NCBI GenBank assembly: GCA_023974075.1
Contig: CM043789.1
Coordinates: 30,873,238 to 30,937,237, forward strand
DNA length: 64,000 bases
Source: Chaenocephalus aceratus
Lineage: Eukaryota; Chordata; Actinopteri; Perciformes; Channichthyidae
Reading direction: 5' to 3'
Shown here one piece after another: positions 9,990-24,703 of this stretch. A model generated the notes under the pieces. The model worked only from the letters and a program-made list of their open reading frames with translations. It was not told where the DNA came from and searched no databases. The position numbers and the translations under genes are program-made. Each line of letters starts with the position of its first letter. Position 1 is the stretch's first letter.

Positions 9990-12900
9990 GCTGCTATTTA
10001 AACCCATATTTATCGTGTAAAATGTTGCTGTTTAGGCATGACTTTATCGAACTGATCTATACACAGGACTGATGTGCGATCTCTATTTTTCAAAAAGATT
10101 ATACATTATCATTTCTATTCAATTTGACTTGGAGCATGGTTTGCTAAAATAAACAAACGTGCTATATTTATGATGAAATATTGGCGAGTGAGGGTTGCAA
10201 CGCCCTTGGCAATTGTAACTTCTTGAGGGGAGTTTCCACTGCTTGCTACGATAAACCAGATGTATTATGACTATAAAGACAAATAATTAACAAATACATA
10301 TCTGTATTGACACAGCAACGTGTACACTGGTGTTATTAGACTTGGCTACAGACTTAGGGCAGCTGTAACTGATTGCAGTTGCCACTGCTAGTGAGATGCT
10401 AAGGTTTACTTTATAAATTAGGCAAAGGACAGTTATATTTGCCCCATGCCTTCAGCAGCAGCAGGCCATTCACATTGATTTTATGAAATGTCATCATTTC
10501 GACAATAAATAAATGCTACATAAACCTTATCTTGCACGTTTTATCGAACCATCTCCGTTTCTAACTTTCAATATATTTTAAAAGAGATCTCTCTCTCATC
10601 TGCATGCGGGGGCGGGGCCTCACAGACACGCTGCATCTCTCTCTCGCTCACAGACATGCTGCAGCGCTGTGCAGTGTGCACACAGTTCTGCTGGTAATGA
10701 ATATTACATTTTGTGAGGAAACTTTTCCACCAATAATTCCAATAAGTATTCCAAAATGTATTTACTTCAGGTTTACGAAAGTAACTGTAATTAGATTAGT
10801 TGTTTTTCAAAACGCGAGCTGGATACAGTTAGGCTACTTGATTTTTGTATTCTGATTAGTTTTCTTTGAAATAAACTTAATGTATGCTTATGTTCAGTGT
10901 TACCCTGAATGTACACATGTTGAATGCATTTATGTTATCATAAAACATTTGCAAAGGGGATTTACCATTGAAACATATTACAATCTAATATTGTTTAAAT
11001 CCATGTTTACTAGAGAGTAGTCTTCTTGCCTCTGTAATATCTAAAAAATATGTTCTTCTCAAAATGCTTACAGACACATAGCCAAACAAGGTAAGAATTG
11101 CAATTACATGAAACATTTTCACCAGTATTTGTGGTTTTCAGGGATCAGTTTTAGGCGTGTCCTTACAATATCTTACAAGTTGCTTCTGCCAGCTCTCAAA
11201 CAGGAAACCACCTGAGGGCAATTTCTGCAATGGGAAATGTAACTGTTGTGAAAAGACGCTGACTCATTACATTTCCTGCTATTAATTTTGAATGCATCAG
11301 AGCACAGACAGTTAATATAACATCTTCTTTTTACATAACATCTGTATTGATTTAAAACATAGGAAGAAATGTTGTTATTTTTACTTGAATAATGAATTAA
11401 AAATGTTTTAAGAAAAGATAAGATAATATGGCCCTTTATTGATCCCATGGGGAAATTCAGCAGTTAAAGCAGCAAGAGAGTGAAAAACAGGACATTACAG
11501 ATTAACACAAGGTAAAACAAATAATACAAAAAAAATGATTAAAAAATACAATTATTAATTAACTGTTAATATTTATGCATATTTTGGGTTCTGGTTGTTG
11601 GATATATTTACTTGTAAGTGTGCAGACGCGAGTGCAGGTCAAAGTCATTGTAAAACAGTGCAGTTATGGATGGGAGCTGTGCACATAGCTGTGACCATGT
11701 TCAGGCACAGATTTTGATTATTTTACTTTTCATCAGCAATTAGACAAAATTAGCTAGATAACAGATCCAGTGATCCGTGCACATCAGTTGGTGCTGTTAC
11801 GAGACAACTTTGAAGCTTCAGTTAGAGCATGAAGCAAATCTAATTCAGCCAGCACAAACCCCATCACTGGAGCAACAACATGATCTGGTGGAGTCAGTGC
11901 TAGCTAGCTAATTCTTGTCTTATTTGTCTTATCTTTATATTTTATGACATATCTAAATATTTCTTTGAACCTCTCTCACAGGTATGTGTACTCCATTGTT
12001 TTGGTTGTTTCCATGGTTCTATGCAGACCCAGAATTAAACTGACCTTTAAGCTGTTCAAGCTTTTTTTTGTACCTAAATGTCCCTTCCAGGGCTCAAAAT
12101 AACAAGATGTTTTTATGAGGAACATTTCAATATTCATAAAGCAAAAGCATGCATCTAAGTTAACACTGACTCAATGTGTGAGTAAGCTGAATATTTGTGA
12201 GCAGGGCTTGTAATGTTTTCAGTGAACGGTGTTATTCTGGAGCAGAGGGATGTGAGCCAGCAGGGGATGGAAGGAGGCCTTTTCCATTTCCCTCCCCTGT
12301 TGATACAAAAACCAGACAGAAAGTGAGCAGGGTGTGTAGCTTGGTGAGGATCTGCCAAAAGCTGCTGCTGGCACACTGTGCACCTCGTTTCAAGAAACCT
12401 TCACCCAACCAGTTAGAAATTCAAAAAAACCTGAGACAGCTTGACAAGAAATCTTCAAAAATGAACAGCAGAACAAGGGGTGGTAACACAATGTAATACG
12501 ATTGAATGTTGAATGGAAAATTATATTATTTATTTTCTCCTAGTTTTGGAGCATGGAAGTGGCATGGCAATGTTGGATTGTCTATCACTCCACCACTATG
12601 GTTCAAACTGAAATCCACAAAAATAACCTGGTATTGTACAATACACAAGTATAAAAAGACGCTTACACAAAATATCATTTTGAGGGACATGAACTACAAG
12701 TGCATACTTTAAAGTTTACACGACAGATTCACACCGCTCTGCAAATATTCATGTCGTTCACACATAAATGCGCCCAGCAGTAACGATAATATTAATCAAT
12801 GCTGCAAAATCTAAACAAGTTTGAGGATAATAATAAACCTAAGTCTAAAATTACATCTGAATAGAAAGCTCAAAGCATCGCTTTAACCAAACACACACAC

Positions 12901-13240
12901 GTATTTCTCTTGATGGCCAACACATTCATAACGTTTATACCACATGGCACGAACTGCGAGGGTGGAAGCTGCATTCACAGTCACAAATGTGCTATGTTCA
13001 CTGTTTATGGTTCAAAGAAAATGCCCCATAACCTCTTTTTTACCCCCCAAGAAACAGGCATCATTATACGTGTCATGAATGAAGCTACATTGTGGGTGTC
13101 GTTCCCTGTGTTCTTCCCGGAGGGCGCCCTTTCCATGCTCCAATGCAGACATATTCACCGTTCTTCTTTTCTCACAGTGCTCCCTTCGTATTTTGGGAGA
13201 AGGAATCTGGAATCGTTTTCCTCTCCTCTGATGCTTGGAA
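9990..13240. other. Intergenic, mostly unassigned
   Basis: No gene recognised. Apart from the LINE tail at 11413-11560, only short open stretches are present. A GC-rich patch at 10600-10680 (GGGGGCGGGGCC) resembles part of hAT element W around 43420 and may be a decayed relative. Confidence 0.4.
11413..11560 (-). mobile_element. LINE 3' tail, inverted
   Basis: AAGATAAGATAATATGG followed by CTTTATTGATCCC. Read on the minus strand this is GGGATCAATAAAG plus a TTATCTTATC tail, a common fish non-LTR retrotransposon 3' end. The same tail occurs at 34697-34724 (+) and 41323-41345 (-). Confidence 0.55.
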
Positions 13241-13254
13241 GGAGTTTCTTCTTC

Positions 13255-13262
13255 CACACACA

Positions 13263-13343
<81 letters not shown>
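13255..13343. repeat. (CA)n microsatellite
   Basis: About 88 bp of nearly perfect CA dinucleotides with one CACC interruption near 13269. Confidence 0.95.
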
Positions 13344-13345
<2 letters not shown>

Positions 13346-13443
13346 TACAAAGATACACACTTACACACACAAAATGGTCTCCTTGGCTCCCCAGGTACTT
13401 TGAGGTTTGAATTCCTCCACGCAGAACACATACTAGACCCAAT

Positions 13444-13556
<113 letters not shown>

Positions 13557-13901
13557 AGGGAGATATACTTGAATGCTGATCAAAATGTTCTCATATTTAC
13601 CATCAGAATACAATCCCACTTGCAATTATCAGGTCATATTTTTTCTTCTTTACCTTCTTCTTTGTATGCAATTTATTTGCAGGGTACAAGCAAACACATT
13701 GCCACCAAATGTTGCAGGTTTAGCTATTACAAAGGGCTGGTAGAAGGCAGGGGGATATCATGGAGGAGGGTTAGGGTTATGGGCAGCGTTTGAAGAAGAG
13801 GAATGTATCAGACAGTGGGTAAACACTGCCAGTAACTTCACACACACACACACACACACACACATGCCGACGCATTAACACACACACATATTTTCCTGCA
13901 G

Positions 13902-13966
13902 CTCCCGTGGGCTTCATTGGGAATTCAAGACAACTTGTCTCCGTTCAGTAGCTCTTGGTCAAACAG
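13902..13966 (+). other. Candidate non-coding exon 1 of the SLRP gene
   Basis: A 65-bp segment is bounded by a strong acceptor-like TTTTCCTGCAG on the left and a consensus donor CAG/GTAAGT on the right (13967). Class II SLRP genes normally have an untranslated first exon and the start codon in exon 2, and the coding exon here starts after an acceptor at 15193-15194. If this is the first exon, its left edge is the transcription start rather than the acceptor. Inference only. Confidence 0.4.
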
Positions 13967-15215
13967 GTAAGTGTCTGTTATTGGTTTCTCATGTCACTCC
14001 ATTTCCTCTCTGGCAGGCAGAACTGGAAATGATCTAATCTACATTGTGTGTCTGTTTACTTAACGCTGGCTTGATGAGGCATGATTGGATAACCGTGTTT
14101 ATCTCTGGGAAACCGTTTTAGCATGTACTGTAAAGACTGCTGAAGGTAAGAAAGGTAAAGTGGAACATTGCAAACATGCTGATAAAGTCAAACGTTTTGA
14201 TGATGCAAACAGGTTTCACTAGCTGCTATGTCATACAGTAACTGAGAGTCTGTGTGTGTGAGTGTGTGCTTCTGTGGCTGTCAACTTTGTGGCTATTACC
14301 GTAATCATCTACAGCTGTGCATGCAGTGGAAATTTTTTTATTCTTCTTCCCTCTCATATGCAGCAGTTTGAATTCTGTGTGCAAAAGCAGTCATCTCCAT
14401 TTGTGCTTCACATCGAACAGTACAATGCAATTCTTTTTCATTTCATTCGTGAAGAGGGGCTTCTGTGAAAATATGTGTTATGGGCTCACACTGAAATATT
14501 TGTTCATCTTAACTACAAAAGCTTACAGTTTGCATAATTTCTTAAAGGCACAACTGACCAATGTAGTACTTCAACCCAAGTTGGGGCACTTGCAAAAGAC
14601 AGATTAAAGGACATTGTGGGTTATTTGGATTTATCCTCTGTGATATCTCTGTTCCAATTTAGATGTAAAATGAAATGGGGTGTAAATGAAAATTCATAAG
14701 AATGGTATTGACAGTCCAATTGTAGGACAGTATGTTCTCCTATTTTAGCAAAGGGTCCTGCATATCAAAGGAGATTAAAGTGGAGCATTCAACAGCTCTT
14801 ATCATGGCTGGCACTTAAATACTTCCGGGTCATTTCACTCAGCAAGCAACCGGCAAAAACAAAAAAAGCGACTCGACCACCATGTGTAAAAATGAAAGGT
14901 CAAAACTGATGCTGCAGAGGAAGTATGGGTCAAGCTCCAAAATCCCAGGGTTAATAGACCTTCCTTGACTTGGAGCCCACCCCAAACTCAATGAGCAGGC
15001 TTTCTGTTTAAAATGTTCCCGTGCAAATGCCAAAACCCAATATCATTTTGGTACATTTTTAAGACTTGACCAAGCTCTTAGAGGCACAACAAATAAATTA
15101 TACAACTTTAAACAACATTATACTTTGCTCATTGTTGTCTTTTGTAAAATGTGTTTATGTTTTAAAGAAACTTTATGTGTATGTTTATTTGCAGGTTTTA
15201 ATATTTGACGTTTCC

Positions 15216-18501
<3,286 letters not shown>

Positions 18502-18975
18502 TCCACCTTCTCAACATGCAACCGAATGAGTTACTGTATGAAATTGGCCGAATTCATCTATAAAGAAATGTGACTCATCTTTTTGATCAACTAAGGCAGT
18601 GGTTCTCAAACTCTTTTCAATAATGTACCCCCTTTGAAAAAATAATTCAGCCAAGTACCCCCTGATCAGTGCAAAAACCATTTGTTAAGGAAAAAATGCC
18701 TATATAAAGAGGTACAGTACAGTGCTGCACCATCAGTGTCTGATTTATTAAAACAACAACCTTGTAACTGAGAAACACTTAAATGCTACATTTCAAATGT
18801 TTACAATCCATCACTAAATTCATGGCAAACCAATTTTAACATCATGCAATAAGACTAAGACGACATTAGTTGCATTGAACTGATCTTTTTAATAAGTTGT
18901 ACTTACAATGCAGTGAGAGACATGGGCTTGTGCTTCACTGAGGATCTTTGTCATTCTCGGTGACAGGAAGGCAAC

Positions 18976-19196
18976 CTATAGGTTACTTACGTAACCCCAG
19001 GCCTCAGAGTAACATGAAGTGAGATGTCTCACTATGGGATGTGCCTCAACGCGTATGCAAACAGAAGCATCAATCTCATTACGCCAATCCTGATTGGCTG
19101 GTGATCTTGACGTCTACGTCAGGGAATCCACCCACCCTTTAAGGAGCTTGCGCTACGTCGCAGCGTCATTCAAAATAAGCACCTCTTCTCGCTTCA
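18976..19196. repeat. DIRS left inverted terminal repeat
   Basis: From about 19024 to 19196 it is the inverted complement of 24514-24680 (shared landmarks CACTATGGGA, CCAATCCTGATTGGCTGG, CCCACCCTTTAAGG, CACCTCTTCTCGC). The outermost 45 bp (CTATAGGTTACTTACGTAAC and on) are unique to this end. Confidence 0.88.
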
Positions 19197-19220
19197 CCAT
19201 AGCAAGAAGGGCCGTCTGGT

Positions 19221-19313
19221 GAGACATCTCACTTCATGTTACTCTGAGTGCTGGGGTTACGTAAGTAACCTATAGTTCTCATTCATAACACTCCGTTCAA
19301 TGTCTGACTATGG
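19221..19313. repeat. DIRS internal complementary region
   Basis: The left half (19221-19275) is the reverse complement of the left outer terminus (18976-19030). The right half (19274-19313) is complementary to the right outer terminus (24663-24703) with a 4-nt indel. This bipartite layout is the hallmark of DIRS1-type elements, where it is thought to template completion of the ends and circle formation. Confidence 0.88.
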
Positions 19314-19376
19314 GATATTGAAACTCCTGTATTGCTAGACATGCTTATCTCGAAAATCACCAAAAACAACCAGAAT

Positions 19377-20306
19377 TTAACAGGTAGAACCCTGTCTCAA
19401 CACGGGGCCCAGCACTGCGCGGGCCACACTTGGAGCAGAGACATCTAGCCTGTAAAAGCGGACAAAAGTGAGCGGTGAGGACCAGCTCGCTGCTGCACAA
19501 ATGTCTTGGATGGAAACACCCTTGAACAAAGCCCAGGATGTAGCCAGTCCACGAGTAGAATGAGCACGCAGGCCCGTTGGTGCCTGCAAACCCTGACTCG
19601 TATAAGCCAGAGCAATCGCTTCCACAATCCAGTGGGAGAGCCGTTGCCTGGTAACGGGCTTGCCCTTATGAGGGTTAGCCCAGGATACAAAGAGTTGGTC
19701 ATTGCATCGAAACTCTTTTGACCTGTCCATATAGGTGCGTAAAGCACGGACTGGGCACAGCAAATGTGGCTGCTGTTCCTCAGAGGAACACAGTGGCGGA
19801 GGAAATGCCTCAATGTCAATGGGGGTACATGAGCCAACCACCTTAGGTACAAAGGCAGGGTTAGGCTTCAACAACACTCTCGTTTGCCCCGGGGCAAACT
19901 GAGTGCATGAAGGATGTACAGAGAGCGCATGAATGTCACTGACTCGTTTGGCAGATGCCAGTAACAACACTGTCTTCAGTGACAGGTGTTTCATGTCAGC
20001 TTCTTCCAGGGGTTCAAATGGAGGTCGAGTGAGCCCATCTAAAACCACTGCCAAGTCCCATAAGGGCACCAGTGACCTGGAAACAGGGAGGAGCCTGCGA
20101 GCCCCTTTCATAAAACGGCAGACCAAGGGATGTTGGTTAGCCGTCTTTCCCACAAAGCCCACATGGCATGCAGCAATAGCAGCCAGGTATACTTTGATCG
20201 TAGAGAAAGCTCTGTGTTTATCAATCAGGTCCTGTAGAAATGATAGAATCACCCCGACAGGACATTGAAAAGAGATAGAGGGACCTGGTGGAGGAAGCTC
20301 TTGCAC
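19377..20306 (-). CDS. DIRS tyrosine recombinase
   Basis: 309 residues, open throughout. It acts as the integrase of the element by strand exchange between circular DNA and target. The expected catalytic residues are visible: Arg121 in ASAKRVSDIHAL, His249 and Arg252 in RAHSTRG, and the nucleophile Tyr285 in FVRFYRLD. The N-terminal third contains the SAM-like core-binding segment (STIKVYLAAIAACH). The first Met may be internal to a longer pol frame. It is the only undamaged DIRS gene here. Confidence 0.85.
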   Translation of the reverse strand: MQELPPPGPSISFQCPVGVILSFLQDLIDKHRAFSTIKVYLAAIAACHVGFVGKTANQHPLVCRFMKGARRLLPVSRSLVPLWDLAVVLDGLTRPPFEPLEEADMKHLSLKTVLLLASAKRVSDIHALSVHPSCTQFAPGQTRVLLKPNPAFVPKVVGSCTPIDIEAFPPPLCSSEEQQPHLLCPVRALRTYMDRSKEFRCNDQLFVSWANPHKGKPVTRQRLSHWIVEAIALAYTSQGLQAPTGLRAHSTRGLATSWALFKGVSIQDICAAASWSSPLTFVRFYRLDVSAPSVARAVLGPVLRQGSTC

Positions 20307-20348
20307 TCTGAATAGTGTTTATCACCTTCTGAGGGAGTCCCACTGTAT

Positions 20349-21002
20349 TCAGGTTATACCACTCACGGGCCAGGCCCATAGTGCCAAGCGCTCTGGGTGT
20401 GGGTGAAAAATCGTCCCCCCGCCTGAGACAGTATGTCCCTGCGTAGCAGGAGCTGCCACGGCTGCCCGCACAGCAGCTGATATATCTCCGCCAGCCAGTA
20501 CATTGCAGGCCAGTGCAGAGCTATCAGGATAAGTGTGTGGCGTTGTTCTCTCACTCTGGCCAGAGTTGGGGGTATCAGAGCCAGGGGTGGGAACGCGTAC
20601 AGAAGTACCGGAGGCCAAGCGTGCGCCTAACGGTGCGTTTAAATCGCGCATTGAAAAGAACAGCTGACATTGAGCGTTTTCTTTTGATGCGAACAGATCC
20701 ACCGCGTAACGCACCCACAGCTGACCCACAATTATTGGATGTAGAGTCCAGTCTGCATATAGTGGTGCACCTCTGGACAGCAGATCTGCCCCGAGGTTCA
20801 TCACTCCTGGTACGTGCGTCGCTCTCAGAGAGAGGAGACGTCCGCAGCTCCATAAGATCAGTTTGCATGCCAGCATGTGTAACTGGAGAGAATGCAAACC
20901 CCCTTGGCGGTTTATATACGATATTGTGGTCGTGTTGTCTGTCCTCACGAGGACATGATGTCCTCTGAGAAAAGGCAGAAAGCGCTTCAGGGTGAGGGAC
21001 AC
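20349..21002 (-). pseudogene. DIRS RNase H region
   Basis: 217 residues continuing the pol polyprotein: LVRTDNTTTISYINRQGG, LRATHVPGVMNLGADLLSR and AVDLFASKENAQC, which are typical of DIRS/gypsy-type RNase H and its downstream linker. The frame changes near 20620 (after LNAPLGA it runs into a Ser/Thr/Pro stretch). An upstream piece in another frame (21058-21306) holds TDACLTGWGG, the first catalytic Asp strand. Confidence 0.75.
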
Positions 21003-21517
21003 CGCTAAAAGCTCCAGATAATTTATGTGTGTTGGAGGTCTCTGCTCCAGAGACCCCTCACAGGTCGACCTTCGTATACCCCCCCCAGCCCGTCAGACAT
21101 GCGTCTGTGGTGACCACCTTCCACGATAGGACAGCACCCATAGGCACGCCCCGTACTAGAAAAGTCGGGTGCAGCCAGTGGTGCAGTGCCATTACGCATT
21201 TCATAGTGACCATCACTCTCCGCGCGCCATGACGCACGGGGTCCAGTCTGAGGGGAGCCACCCAGCGCTGAAATTCCCTCATGTGTAAGCGTCCCAGTCG
21301 TACCACCAGGACGGCTGACGCCTGTCAGCCCGCCTGTCTCTGCTGACAGGCGGGCTGTAAAGGACACTGAATTCAGGCGTAGGCCCAGGAAGAGTACAGT
21401 CTGGGCTGGGGACAACACGCTCTTTTCTGTGTTTATTACGAAACCCAGGTCGAGCAGGTGTTTTACGAGGACATTCGTCTGCGTAATAGCCTCTTGCTCC
21501 GACTGTGCGAGAAGGAG

Positions 21518-22129
21518 TCAATCGTCCAGATAAGTTGCCAGGCGAATACCCTGTTGACTTAACGGGGCTATCGCGGCTTCCGTACACCGTACAAACACTT
21601 GTGGGCTGAGAAACAGACCGAAGGGAAGTACTATGTACTCGTAACAGACACCCTGAAAGGCGAACCTCAGATATTCCCTGTGTGGATAATATACTGGGAT
21701 GTGGAAATACGCGTCTTTCAGGTCGACTGATATGAACCAATCGTTTTGGCGCACGAGACGCAACAGAGATGTGTGAGTGAGCATTCTGAATTTGTATCTT
21801 TTGAGATATTTGTTCAGAGCTCTCAAATCTAGTATAGGCCGAATCCCGTTCCCTCCCCGTTTGGGAACGAGGAAATACTTGGAATAAAAGCCGCTCTGAC
21901 TCTGTTCGGAGGGTATTATAGATATAGCCTTCTTGTCTAGTAGCGAGAGGATCTCTTGCTCTAGAATATGGGCCGACTCTCCCCGGGCTTGTGAATGCAG
22001 AATGCCCGAAAAGTGAGGGGGGGTGACAGCAAATTGGAGTCTGTAACCCCGTGTTATTGTCTTGAAAACCCAAGCAGAATCTGTGAGCATCCTCCACTTT
22101 TCACTTCTCAAAGCGAGTGGAGATGTCAC
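21518..22129 (-). pseudogene. DIRS reverse transcriptase, stop after YLDD
   Basis: 204 residues with recognisable RT blocks: SGFYSKYFLVPKRGG, IRPILDLRALNKYL, WFISVDLKDAYFHIPV, YIVLPFGLFLSPQVF and the active-site YLDD at the very end. The next codon is TGA where DIRS RTs have Trp. Downstream thumb sequence (FLGLRLNSVSF) is read in another frame at 21023-21418. Dead enzyme. Confidence 0.85.
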
Positions 22130-22661
22130 ATCTCTGTCGTCTGCCCTCTGTGTCTTTATTTGTTATTCGTCTGCCCTCTAGTGTCTGAACACGGTGGTAC
22201 CCCAGGTTGACAACCCCGGTCGACTCTGCGCATGCGCGTGGCGGTGATGCCTTCACAGCCCCGTCCATCGTCCGCCTTCTGAGAGAGGTAGCAGCCACTC
22301 TTAGAAGGGGGGTAGACGTCAGACTGTTTATTGTTTTTATTGTCTTTCTTTTCATTTTTATTGACTGCGCCCTTGGCTTTAAGCCTGGAAACGACAGTGG
22401 AAAATGATTTATTAAAAGACAATATTGATGACATGTGTTTGTGTGACTTAAACGAGCAGCGGAGCTTGCTGTCGTTGATGTTAAGTCCATTTCCCTCATG
22501 GCGCCAACTTGAGGATGACGTTCTGACATCACTCGAGGCGGCGGGAAGATGGGGGCATGGTTGCACCCCGGAAACACATGAGCATCTAACACTGGAACGT
22601 GTTCTGGAGCTGGAGAACAGGGAACTTCTAGCTCTTTTATCGAGGAGAGGAGAGGAGGCTG

Positions 22662-23797
22662 TCAGGCCGCCCTCTTCTTCTTCTTCGTCTGGTGGCTGAA
22701 AGTCTGGGCCGGCTGTGCCTGAGCGGCTGCTGCCGGAACCGGAGACTTTCTTGGCCAGCCCGTCCTCGCCTCGTGTCTGGGCTGGAGACCCGGGGCGGGC
22801 TGTGGCCTCTGCTGTTTCGGGATCTTGAAATGGGCAGGACGTGAGGCAGCCTGAGCGAAGGACTGCCGCAGGGCCGTTGAAGGCGGCGGCTGGACCCTTT
22901 GGGGAAGATAAAGCTGGAGAGCCTCATCCTCCTTCTTTTTGGACTCACACCGCTGCTGCATCGAAGCTAGAGCGGAGCCAAATATGCCCTCGGGAACAAT
23001 AGGCATGTCCAAGACGTCCTCTTTTTCCTGGTCTGGAAGGTTCGTCAGGGTAAGCCACCTGGCTCTCTCCTGTACCACCATTATCCCCAGTGCTTTGCCC
23101 GTGGCTTGGACTGCACAGCGCTGCACACGGAGACAAATGTTCGTGATCGCTGCGATTTCGTCCCACACGGCAGGCTCAGGTTTGACCGTCATGTCCTCGC
23201 AGAGCTCCGCCTGGTAGGCGGTCAGCAACGAGGAGACGTTGAGCGCCCTGGCGGACAAATCTGCGGCTTTATAGGCTTGTTCGGTCATTGCTGACTGGAA
23301 ACGGTCTGCCTTTGCCGGTAGCGTGGGGTTCCTGCTAGGTGACGAAGCCAGCCGCGGTTGGAGGTGGGCTGCCACCAGCGGCTCCATGGGCGGCATGCGG
23401 AGCAGGCCGAGCTTCTCCATGCCGTCACAGTCCAAAGAGGAGGCACCCTGGATTGGGGCCTTGTTGCTGAAAGGGACACCTTGTCCAGCATCTCTGGAAA
23501 GACTGGGAGAAGCTGCTTCCTCATCCTCGCTGCTTGGGGCAAGTTCTTCCCCTCATAGCGAGATCTGGAGGTCTCCTTGGCCACTTCAGGCCAGGGGATG
23601 TCCAGCCTGGACGCAGCACGTTGGCACACGGCCTGCAAGTCCATACTGAGGCAGGGCGAAGCTGGTGTGCTTTCGCCCGGGGGAGCGGACATCGCCTCCG
23701 GCTTGGCAGCCTGGGCAGATGAAACGAAGATGTCATCTTCGTGCTCATCCAAGTCGGATAAGAGGAACTCAGAGGCATCCTCTTCATCCTCCTCCAT
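22662..23797 (-). pseudogene. DIRS gag-like ORF with one frameshift
   Basis: Two overlapping frames (23797-23285 and 23435-22662). The first starts MEEDEEDASEFLLSDLDEHE; the second holds RARWLTLTNLP and LFGSALASMQQ-type segments (here IFGSALASMQQRCESKKKE) and ends in Lys-rich KKKKRAA. A one-base shift near 23470 separates them. The acidic N-terminus, central helical region and basic C-terminus match DIRS gag layout. Confidence 0.72.
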
Positions 23798-23945
23798 ATA
23801 ATCCAGCTAGCCGTCGGCGGAGGCTCTTGATGGTGAAGCGGGCACAATGCCCGCACGAACCGGGGGTATCGATAGCTTCCTGGGCGTGTTCCAGCCCAAG
23901 GCAGGACGAGCAGACCTGGTGTGAGTCCGTGCTCGAGATCTTAAA

Positions 23946-24025
23946 CCCGCAGCCTCCGAGCCGAGCCTCCGAGCCGAGCCTCCGAGCCGAGCCTCCGAGC
24001 CGAGCCTCCGAGCCGAGCCTCCGAC
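23946..24025. repeat. 13-bp tandem array in the DIRS gag 5' region
   Basis: About six direct copies of GCCTCCGAGCCGA. It lies upstream of the gag start on the minus strand. Confidence 0.85.
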
Positions 24026-24027
24026 TC

Positions 24028-24405
24028 CTCTGGTGTGAGGGAGAGAAGGGTCCATCCCCGTTTGCCAGGGTGTCGGCGCGGAGGGACAAGCTAGTAACAG
24101 GTATGTTACCAAGAAAAGAAATCCAACCTTATCGTTATTCCGAAAGGAAAAAACGAGGGGGTAGATTTTTTTCCCAAAAAAATATTAACTGGTGTGTTAA
24201 TACCTTTCTTATCTCCGTGTCCTCTGGTGTGAGGGAGAGAAGAGTCCGTCCTCGCTCGCCATGGTGTCAGCGCGGAGGGATAAACTAGCAACAGGTACAG
24301 TATGTTACTGTTTGAAGAAAAAATCAAACCTTACCGTTATTCCGAAAGAAAAAACGGCGGGGCAGATTACAATATTAACTGGTGTGTTAATATTTGTTCA
24401 ATTCT
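24028..24405. repeat. Direct duplication of about 190 bp in the DIRS leader
   Basis: TCCTCTGGTGTGAGGGAGAG through TTAACTGGTGTGTTAATA occurs at about 24028-24210 and again at 24220-24400, with small differences. It sits between gag and the right inverted repeat, i.e. in the 5' leader of the element. Confidence 0.75.
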
Positions 24406-24513
24406 TCTGTAAAGCAAAAAAGTAACCGGCAAGCGCCCGTCGACCGAATGTTAGCTTGGGTTCAGTCTGTGGACCGTTAAGCTAGCCTGGCTACTGATAT
24501 TCGAGATGTGCTC

Positions 24514-24703
24514 TGAAGCGAGAAGAGGTGTTTGAAAGACGCTGCGACGTAGCGCAAGCTACTTAAAGGGTGGGTGGATTCCCTGATCTAGACGTCAAGA
24601 TCACCAGCCAATCAGGATTGGCGTAATGAGATTGATGCTTCTGTTTGCATACACGTTGAGGCGCATCCCATAGTGAGACATCGAACGGAGTGTTATGAGA
24701 ACT
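24514..24703. repeat. DIRS right inverted terminal repeat
   Basis: Partner of 18976-19196. The last 26 bp (up to GAGAACT) are specific to this end and match the right half of the internal complementary region. Confidence 0.88.

Larger units (their letters stand above)
18976..24703 (-). mobile_element. DIRS-type tyrosine-recombinase retroelement
   Basis: A 5.7-kb element whose genes all read on the minus strand: gag (22662-23797), reverse transcriptase (21518-22129), RNase H region (20349-21002) and tyrosine recombinase (19377-20306). It has inverted terminal repeats instead of LTRs, an internal complementary region at 19221-19313, and no target-site duplication, as expected for DIRS elements that integrate as circles by recombinase. 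Frameshifts in gag and pol and a stop just after the RT YLDD motif make it inactive, though the recombinase ORF is intact. It is nested in the hAT element. Confidence 0.92.

Noticed and set aside
14795..14850. Patch resembling element Y (ATCATGGCTG, TACTTCCGGGTCATTTCACTC)
   Set aside because: Only about 50 bp is similar to 56254-56292; too short to call an insertion or define ends.
22101..22592. 163-residue minus ORF between DIRS gag and RT
   Set aside because: Sits in the spacer between the two genes with no known motif; it overlaps another open frame and is probably not translated on its own.
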